This document shows, piece by piece, positions 15,507-20,728 of a DNA stretch of 20,728 bases. The position numbers and the translations under genes were made by a program. How positions within the stretch are numbered: position 1 is the stretch's first letter; each line of letters opens with the position of its first letter. Source of the DNA: Thecamonas trahens ATCC 50062 (taxonomy: Eukaryota > Apusozoa > Apusomonadida > Apusomonadidae); contig NW_013657614.1 in NCBI RefSeq assembly GCF_000142905.1, forward strand, positions 1 to 20,728, given 5' to 3'. The notes below the pieces were generated by a model. It was given only the letters and a program-made list of their open reading frames with translations, did not search any database and was not told the origin of the DNA.

Positions 15507-17810
15507 CTAGCCACTCTCTTCGCGTACGGCTTCAACCAGTCGGCGGAACACTTGTCGGAGAGACTTGGCGGCTGCGCCTCCGTGCTTCATGCCTGCGACC
15601 GCGGCCGCATCGCCGAGGTCGAGTCCATCCAGGACTCGAGCGGTGAGCAGGGCGCGCTCGTTGGGCTTGATCACTCCACGTGCGAGGGCTGCATCCACAG
15701 AAGCGGCGTAATCGCTAAGCCATTGTGCCAGTGCTGCCATGACTGACTCGTCGACAGCTGCCCCGTGTGCGTAGACCTCGGCAACAACCTCGTGGAGGAG
15801 ATCCGGCTCCAGCCGCTCGCTCGTCGGCGCGTCTGCCAGCAACATCTTCGCGACAGGTCTCGCCAGGCTCACCGAGGCCAGCGAGAGGACTTTTGACAGG
15901 CCGAAACCAAAGAGCTTGCGCAAATGGGCCAGCACTGCCTCGCCTTCCGGGCTCATCGCCCGCATCATCGCAATCGACGGCTCGCCCGCCCGCACTCCGC
16001 GCGTAGCCGACAGCCGGATGGCGTGGTACCCGAGGCCATGCCGAAAGGCAACGAGCCCAGCAGTCGCCCCAAACAGTGTACCAAACGCATCGGCGTCAGC
16101 GTGCACGCTGTGTACCTTCTCAATGAGCAGCGTCGCCAGCCCGCCACGCCGCAGCACCTCGACCACCGCCGTCCGCACAGAGCGCACAAGCACAAGACTC
16201 GGCGCCGCGCGACATCCGAGATGCTTGGCCATGATGTCCACCAGAACATGTCCGCGTAGGTTCATCTTGCCACGAGCAATAGCCTTCGCATTCTCGACTG
16301 GAAACCCACCCTCGCGCGCCACCACGTTGACCGCCACCACCCGCCGCTCGCCGCTCCGCTCGCGCAAAACGTGCGTCTCCATGTTCGGCGCATCCAGCAG
16401 TCGCCACAGATCGTCGGGTGTCGTCCGGTAGTGTGCGCCCACAAGGAGGCCAAAGACCTCGTCCAGTAGCGAGTCGTTGTCTGCGAGCTCGTCATGGCTC
16501 AGTACCGCGTACTCGAGCATGCCGTTGACATCGTCCAGGATCGCTCCCGCGTCGGCCTCGCCAATCGCTGCCGGCTCCACCTTGAGCCCCAGAAGCTCGT
16601 TGAAGAACGCTTCCATGCTGTCGCCGGCATCCCATCGAATCGGCGCCTTCAGCGTGTGCTTCTCCACCTCTCCTGTGTACGCCGAGCTCGAGAGCCAGTC
16701 GGCAAACCGGATGACAAACCCGCGCCCGGTCCCCTCGTAGCCGTGGACAGTCGTGGCAAAGATAAGCAGCGCACGCTGCCCGTGTACCTTGACTAGCGCC
16801 TTGAGTACACTCACCGGCACTTGCGCCGCTTCGTCGATGACATATGCCCGCACGGCTGTCGCCGCCTCCGCCGACGCTGCCTTGTACATGGCCTCAGGCT
16901 CGCTCAGCAACAGCTCAGCCGGCCCAAACTTTGCGATTTCGCTGTGTTCCCTGTCACTTCCCGCACCAACCACCATCACCTCTGCTAGGCTCAGTCCGTG
17001 CTCACTTGCTGCTCTCAGTGCAAGCCCGAGCGCCGCCGACTTGCCCCGTCCGCGATCAGCCACCACTAGCCGGACACCAGTAGCACCGCTGACCAACGCC
17101 TCGCTCAGCGCGGCCACAACCTCGCGCTGCTCACTGCTGCCCTTGAGCGTGATCGTAGTCGGGATCGAGGCCACAAGCTCTTCCAGTGCCTCGCCGCCAA
17201 CCTCGCCGTCCACCTCGACAAAGACACGCGGAACCGCGGCGGCATGGCGGGCCAGCAACCGTTCGAACCGGCGTGCAAAGGGCGAGCTGTTCCCGGCCAG
17301 CCCTCCTCCGCTGCAACCACCGTCAGCACTGTCAGCACATTGACTTGCAGCGCCAGTCGGCACGCGAGTTGTCCGTGACGGGCTGGCAAAGAGCGAGTCT
17401 GTACGGATGTGGCGGGTGCGCGGCGGGAGGCGAAGGACAAGGAGGCCGCCGGCAAGGACCAGACCTTGGACGACGCCGAGTGCGTTGGGGGCAAGCGAGG
17501 CATGTGCATGAAGGACCACAACAGCAAAGGTCATTCCCAGCTGGTGCTTCACCTTCTTCACCTTGCACACTGTCGTCGTTCTCGCCCCCATCGCTTCGAG
17601 CATCGCCATTTCGTCCGCCGCCGCCTCGGCCTCGGTCACCCACAGCACCGACGTGCCCACATCGTTCTCATCGGCAGCCCGCTCGTCCACGCCGGTCCTC
17701 ACGTCTGCTGCGGCTACTGCTGCCATGGCTGCTGCACGTGCTGTTAGCACCGCATCGTCGCCCCTCACCGCCACCACGCGACGCATCCGACTACCGCCAT
17801 CATCCGCCAT
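15507..17810 (-). CDS. tmcA-like: Bacterial-type tRNA(Met) cytidine acetyltransferase TmcA
   Basis: TmcA makes N4-acetylcytidine at the wobble position of elongator tRNA(Met), using acetyl-CoA and ATP; eukaryotic Kre33/NAT10 are distant relatives acting on 18S rRNA and tRNA. The 767-residue protein starts at ATG 17810 in good context (GCC-ATG-GCG). The N-terminal domain has FAVVVLHAHASLAPNALG then LVLRLPP. The helicase domain has Walker A ADRGRGKS (Lys near 257), DEAAQVP (326-332), ATTVHGYEGTGRGF (about 352-365), PIRWDAGD and GAHYRTTPDDLWRLLDAP (from about 458). The acetyltransferase part follows RGHVLVDIMAKHLG, with RRGGLATLL in the acetyl-CoA loop and HGLGYHAIRLS. GYEGTGRGF and GAHYRT match the bacterial form (as remembered from E. 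coli) better than NAT10. It is somewhat longer than E. coli TmcA. No intron is needed. It follows the amidase gene on the same strand after 70 bp. Confidence 0.87.
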   Translation of the reverse strand: MADDGGSRMRRVVAVRGDDAVLTARAAAMAAVAAADVRTGVDERAADENDVGTSVLWVTEAEAAADEMAMLEAMGARTTTVCKVKKVKHQLGMTFAVVVLHAHASLAPNALGVVQGLVLAGGLLVLRLPPRTRHIRTDSLFASPSRTTRVPTGAASQCADSADGGCSGGGLAGNSSPFARRFERLLARHAAAVPRVFVEVDGEVGGEALEELVASIPTTITLKGSSEQREVVAALSEALVSGATGVRLVVADRGRGKSAALGLALRAASEHGLSLAEVMVVGAGSDREHSEIAKFGPAELLLSEPEAMYKAASAEAATAVRAYVIDEAAQVPVSVLKALVKVHGQRALLIFATTVHGYEGTGRGFVIRFADWLSSSAYTGEVEKHTLKAPIRWDAGDSMEAFFNELLGLKVEPAAIGEADAGAILDDVNGMLEYAVLSHDELADNDSLLDEVFGLLVGAHYRTTPDDLWRLLDAPNMETHVLRERSGERRVVAVNVVAREGGFPVENAKAIARGKMNLRGHVLVDIMAKHLGCRAAPSLVLVRSVRTAVVEVLRRGGLATLLIEKVHSVHADADAFGTLFGATAGLVAFRHGLGYHAIRLSATRGVRAGEPSIAMMRAMSPEGEAVLAHLRKLFGFGLSKVLSLASVSLARPVAKMLLADAPTSERLEPDLLHEVVAEVYAHGAAVDESVMAALAQWLSDYAASVDAALARGVIKPNERALLTARVLDGLDLGDAAAVAGMKHGGAAAKSLRQVFRRLVEAVREESG

Positions 17811-17880
17811 GGCGTGCAGAGTCGAGTGCCGCTGCTTTGGCACTCTGTTATCGTCAAGACGTGTGTGTTAACAACGAGAG

Positions 17881-19860
17881 TCAGATCGTGGCCCGGAGCG
17901 GAGAGACGGCGGTAAAGCCGACGCCGGCCTCGATGTCCTTGAGAACGCGGACGACGGTCTCGTCGTCAAACGGCTTGCCGTACACCTGGACGCCGATGGG
18001 AAGACCAACCGAAGAGGCGGTGGCGGCGCGAGCGGCAGAGTGGAACGGCTCGAGCGAGAACACCGGGCCCTGATAGATCTGCTCGTCGACGTCAACAACA
18101 GTGACCGGGACGGTGCCTGCGGCGGTGTTGAGGAGATTGATGAACATGGTGTACGAGGCGGCCGACGGGTTGAGCTTGGCCGAGTCGCCGAGGACAAACG
18201 GGGCGACGCCAAAGCCCGGGCAGAGCATGGCGTCGATGCCGGCCACTGCCCACGAGTCGTAGAACGCGTGCACGTACGCCGCCCGCTGCGCTTCGAGCTT
18301 CTCAGACTCGATAACTGTGCGCGGATGGGCTGTGCCGGCAAGCTCGGCCGTCCGGCGCATGCCCAGCGCCCACATGAGCGCGCGGGCAACGCCACGGACC
18401 GCCGCCGGTGCCCGAGCCGACGCCATCATCAGCAGATACTGCTTGATGAAGGTCTCGCCGCCGGCAGCCTCCACAAAGCCGTCCATGCCGTCCGCGACTA
18501 GGATGGAGCACCAAAGGTTGATGGCGGTGTCGATGGCCGGCGGTTGGAACGGGACCACCGTGTAGCCGGCGCGCTCGAGAGCTGCCACCGCCATGGCCAC
18601 CGCCCGCTTGTATGCAGCCGAAGCGGGAAAATAACCGTCGTCGTCGTAGTAGCCAATCACGGGCTTGGCATTGCCGGCCTCCGGGTCAGCCCGCGTCATG
18701 TCGTACGGTAGCGGCACCGTCGTCACGTCGTGGGCAGCCATGATGCCCGAGTTGATGATGGCGGCAAGGAGGGCTTCCGCATCACCCACCGTCCGCGCCA
18801 GTGGGCCCGCAACCGGTTGAATGTAGCTCTGCGCGGCGGTGGCGGGCTTGACGACTCCGCGCCGGGTCACCCGCGCCGGCGTCGGCTTGATCGTCGCCAG
18901 CCCGTTAAAGGTCGCAGGGATGCGGAGCGAGCCGCCGATGTCGGTCCCGATGCCGACGATCGAGCCACCGGCGCCAATCAGTGCACCCTCGCCGCCGGAC
19001 GAGCCACCGGGCGTCCGCGCGCTGTTCCACGGGTTCACCGTCGTTCCGAACAGGTGGTTGGTCGTCTCGGACGAGATGAGCGACTGCGGCACGTTGGTCT
19101 TGACAAACGGGATGGCGCCAATAGCGCGGATAGCCTGTGTGAGTAGCCCGTCGTCGTCAGAAGGGCCAGCAAGGTAGAAAGCTTTGAGCCCGCACGTCGC
19201 CCGTGTCCCACGGACCACGATCTGGTCCTTGAGCGAGATGGGGACGCCAAAGAGCGGCTTCTCCGCTAGCACATCATCCTCCGACGAGAGCCCCGACGCT
19301 AGCAGCTTGTCCAGCACCTCGTCCGCCATCCTCGCCTCCTCGAGCGCGTCGTCAAACATCGAAGCGGTGAGGCAGTTGGTCGCCGCATGCGCACGCAGCG
19401 CGAGAAACACATACGCCTTCATCACCTCCTCGGCCGAGTACGATCTGGTCACGATGGCCCTCGCCAGCTCCTGTGCGCTCGCCGCCGCGATTTTGGAAAT
19501 GACCTCTGCCGAGAGCCCCGTCCCTGCCTCGTCCTTGCACACGTGATCGCCGTCGACCTGCGGCTCAAAGGCGAGGGCAAAGGACGAGGTGATGCGGAGC
19601 CACTTGAGGGTAGCCACAATGGCGGTAGACGAGGCCTTGGCCGTCACCCCTGCTACAACCACTGCGCCTACCACAGCAAGCACAGGCTGCAATGGCGTTG
19701 GGAGGAGGCTCGTCGCCCGGCTGGCAAGCTCGGTAATTTGCTGCATACCGAATGAGTGGTGAGTCAGGTTGTGCGCTGTGTCTGCGTCAAGAGTCTGCGT
19801 CTGCATCTGCACCTGCATCTGCCTGTCCTGGAAGCCGACCTGCGCCACAGATGTGGACAT
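17881..19860 (-). CDS. FAAH-like amidase (amidase signature family)
   Basis: A serine hydrolase of the amidase signature family, closest in motif detail to fatty acid amide hydrolase, which cleaves fatty acid amides at membranes. From ATG 19860 it is 659 residues. The catalytic triad is visible: Lys near 211 in PISLKDQ, cis-Ser near 287 in TPGGSSGGEGAL, and nucleophile Ser near 311 in GTDIGGSLRIPA. The spacings (76 and 24) agree with mammalian FAAH (75 and 24). A hydrophobic segment at about 57-73 (PVLAVVGAVVVAGV) matches the N-terminal membrane anchor of FAAH. The first 38 residues are Gln/Met-rich, encoded by a CAGATG-like repeat, so translation could instead begin at ATG 19746 (MQQITELAS), leaving the anchor intact. 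No introns are needed. Substrate is inferred only; other fatty amides or N-acyl amines are possible. Confidence 0.9.
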   Translation of the reverse strand: MSTSVAQVGFQDRQMQVQMQTQTLDADTAHNLTHHSFGMQQITELASRATSLLPTPLQPVLAVVGAVVVAGVTAKASSTAIVATLKWLRITSSFALAFEPQVDGDHVCKDEAGTGLSAEVISKIAAASAQELARAIVTRSYSAEEVMKAYVFLALRAHAATNCLTASMFDDALEEARMADEVLDKLLASGLSSEDDVLAEKPLFGVPISLKDQIVVRGTRATCGLKAFYLAGPSDDDGLLTQAIRAIGAIPFVKTNVPQSLISSETTNHLFGTTVNPWNSARTPGGSSGGEGALIGAGGSIVGIGTDIGGSLRIPATFNGLATIKPTPARVTRRGVVKPATAAQSYIQPVAGPLARTVGDAEALLAAIINSGIMAAHDVTTVPLPYDMTRADPEAGNAKPVIGYYDDDGYFPASAAYKRAVAMAVAALERAGYTVVPFQPPAIDTAINLWCSILVADGMDGFVEAAGGETFIKQYLLMMASARAPAAVRGVARALMWALGMRRTAELAGTAHPRTVIESEKLEAQRAAYVHAFYDSWAVAGIDAMLCPGFGVAPFVLGDSAKLNPSAASYTMFINLLNTAAGTVPVTVVDVDEQIYQGPVFSLEPFHSAARAATASSVGLPIGVQVYGKPFDDETVVRVLKDIEAGVGFTAVSPLRATI

Positions 19861-20025
19861 CGCACATGCTGATCGAGATGTACCAGGCAAGGAGAAAGCC
19901 AACACCTAGCATTCGAGCTATTTTCTCAGCCCGATATGATCAGCCAGGTCAGGTTGCCCGGCAGCACCTGACAGTGGGAGTGGGTGGCAGGCACGACACG
20001 ACTCTTGAAGCTCAGTTTGGACGAG
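19861..20025. promoter_or_regulatory. Short divergent promoter region with a dyad
   Basis: Only 165 bp lie between the start of the amidase (-) and the VOC protein (+), so both promoters must be here or overlap coding sequence. GTCAGGT at 19948-19954 and ACCTGAC at 19966-19972 form a perfect 7-bp inverted repeat with an 11-base spacer, a possible dimeric factor site. Its function is inferred. Confidence 0.4.
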
Positions 20026-20406
20026 ATGCAGACGCAGTACCTGGAGATTGTGACGACGGATGTGGAAGGTGTGTGTGCGAGCTATGCTGTGGCATATGGC
20101 GGTGGCCTCGAGTTTGAGCTTGTACCCATGCTCGGCAACGCTCAGGTGGCAAAGATGGCTGGCGGCGGACTGCTGGGCGTGCGGGCGCCGCTGCGTGAGA
20201 CCGAGCTCCCTGTTGTCCGCCCGTACTGGCTTGTTGACGATGTGGAGGCTGCCATCGCTGCTGCCGTCGATGCTGGTGGCGAGCTCGCTCATCCCCCGCT
20301 CCTCATCCCGGGCTACGGCACCTTTGCCATCTTTACCCGTGGCGGCATCGATCATGGCCTGTGGCAGCTCGAGGCTGATGCTGCCAGCTCCCCGCCCGAG
20401 CAGTAA
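20026..20406 (+). CDS. VOC (glyoxalase/bleomycin-resistance fold) protein
   Basis: A 126-residue protein from ATG 20026 (MQTQYLEIVTTDVEGVCASY). It has the two beta-alpha-beta-beta-beta modules expected of a single VOC domain: module one starts YLEIVTTDVEGVCASYAVAYG, module two starts RPYWLVDDVEAAIAAAVDAGGEL and ends FAIFTRGGIDHGLWQLE. The ending is characteristic of VOC proteins related to lactoylglutathione lyase-like enzymes of bacteria. Candidate metal ligands are hard to assign: there is no His in the first strand, where many VOC enzymes have one, so it may be a metal-independent or binding member. Reaction unknown. It diverges from the FAAH-like gene, and a polyadenylation hexamer follows 40 bases after the stop. 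Confidence 0.82.
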   Translation: MQTQYLEIVTTDVEGVCASYAVAYGGGLEFELVPMLGNAQVAKMAGGGLLGVRAPLRETELPVVRPYWLVDDVEAAIAAAVDAGGELAHPPLLIPGYGTFAIFTRGGIDHGLWQLEADAASSPPEQ

Positions 20407-20445
20407 CCGCGTAACCCATCCCCCCCCTGGCGCCAGCCACCAGCA

Positions 20446-20451
20446 AATAAA
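20446..20451 (+). terminator. AATAAA polyadenylation signal
   Basis: A canonical AATAAA lies 40 bases after the stop of the VOC gene, in an otherwise GC-rich window. It supports a eukaryotic 3' end for that transcript. Confidence 0.6.
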
Positions 20452-20606
20452 GGCATATGGTGATGTGGTGGTGACGTAGTCGAACTCGACTGCGGGCAAA
20501 ATGGATTCACCGCGGGCGGAGCCACAGGCACCGCCACCACTGCCACCACCACTGCCACCGCTGGCAACCACCACCACACAACTCCAAGCCACTACCCGTA
20601 TCAACC

Positions 20607-20667
20607 ATGGCTGCCACTTCCGAGAACCCTCTCAAGCGCAAGCTCAGCGCAGATGTCATGACTGAGG
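20607..20667 (+). CDS. First coding exon of a gene running off the window
   Basis: ATG in good context (AACC-ATG-GCT) opens MAATSENPLKRKLSADVMTE. After 61 coding bases comes a consensus GTATGT donor (20668-20673), then C-rich DNA to the end of the window that looks intronic. The exon ends in phase 1. The peptide PLKRKLS is a basic cluster that could be part of a nuclear signal. The product cannot be identified from this fragment. Its leader must fit within the 200 bp after the VOC gene. Confidence 0.55.
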
Positions 20668-20728
20668 GTATGTTCCCCATCCCCTCCCCACTTCCCCCCC
20701 CCCCCTCCTCTCCCGCCCCCCCCCCCTC

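Noticed and set aside
17811-17843. Upstream extension of TmcA (PKQRHSTLHA) and similar extensions of other genes from GTG or TTG
   Set aside because: They lack an ATG; in a eukaryotic context the first good-context ATG was preferred (17810, 7437, 19860, 20026).
1-20728. tRNA, rRNA or transposon sequences
   Set aside because: No cloverleaf-type inverted arms, rRNA-like conserved blocks, transposase motifs or terminal repeats were recognised by eye on either strand; a covariance-model scan was not possible.

Overview
The window reads as GC-rich nuclear DNA from a unicellular eukaryote with a compact genome. Reasons: there are two large SNF2 ATPases of eukaryotic subfamilies and an FAAH-type amidase; short GT-AG introns (52, 64 and 96 nt) can be placed; a GTATGT donor follows the first coding exon at the right edge; and an AATAAA signal follows one gene. 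Genes lie very close together: two convergent stop-to-stop gaps are only 20 and 32 bp, and one same-strand gap is 24 bp. My best guess is a free-living flagellate of the apusomonad type, but the sequence alone does not prove that.

Layout. 1-1411 is C-rich, G-poor DNA with no secure gene, though a few exon-like pieces are visible (316-411, 640-720, 802-880). 1412-3319 (+) is an alanine-rich coiled-coil protein. 3340-6644 (-) is a Rad5/Rad16/HLTF-class SNF2 ATPase with a RING finger between its helicase lobes; its reading frame is interrupted once near 5400. 6645-7436 is the shared upstream region of two divergent SNF2 genes and holds a 45-nt alternating pyrimidine-purine tract. 7437-12218 (+) is a 1593-residue SNF2 ATPase of the ARIP4 (RAD54L2)/ATRX branch. 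12251-15482 (-) is a multi-exon gene I do not recognise: a short hydrophobic N-terminal segment, four 32-residue acidic/proline repeats, a long Ala/Lys/Glu helical repeat region and a C-terminal domain resembling the Skp1/elongin C/BTB fold. 15507-17810 (-) is a bacterial-type TmcA tRNA(Met) cytidine acetyltransferase. 17881-19860 (-) is an FAAH-like amidase, divergent from a small VOC-fold protein at 20026-20406 (+). At 20607 a further + strand gene begins and runs off the window.

Functional links. The two SNF2 genes share an intergenic region, and both proteins carry SUMO-interaction-like peptides, so a common role in chromatin repair or SUMO-dependent remodelling is conceivable; this is inference. 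The other genes (tRNA acetylation, lipid amide hydrolysis, VOC protein, scaffold-like protein) show no obvious shared pathway. The most unusual items are the repeat-rich gene at 12251-15482, the bacterial-type TmcA in a eukaryotic setting, and two long genes whose reading frames each need the same shift of frame in mid-gene.
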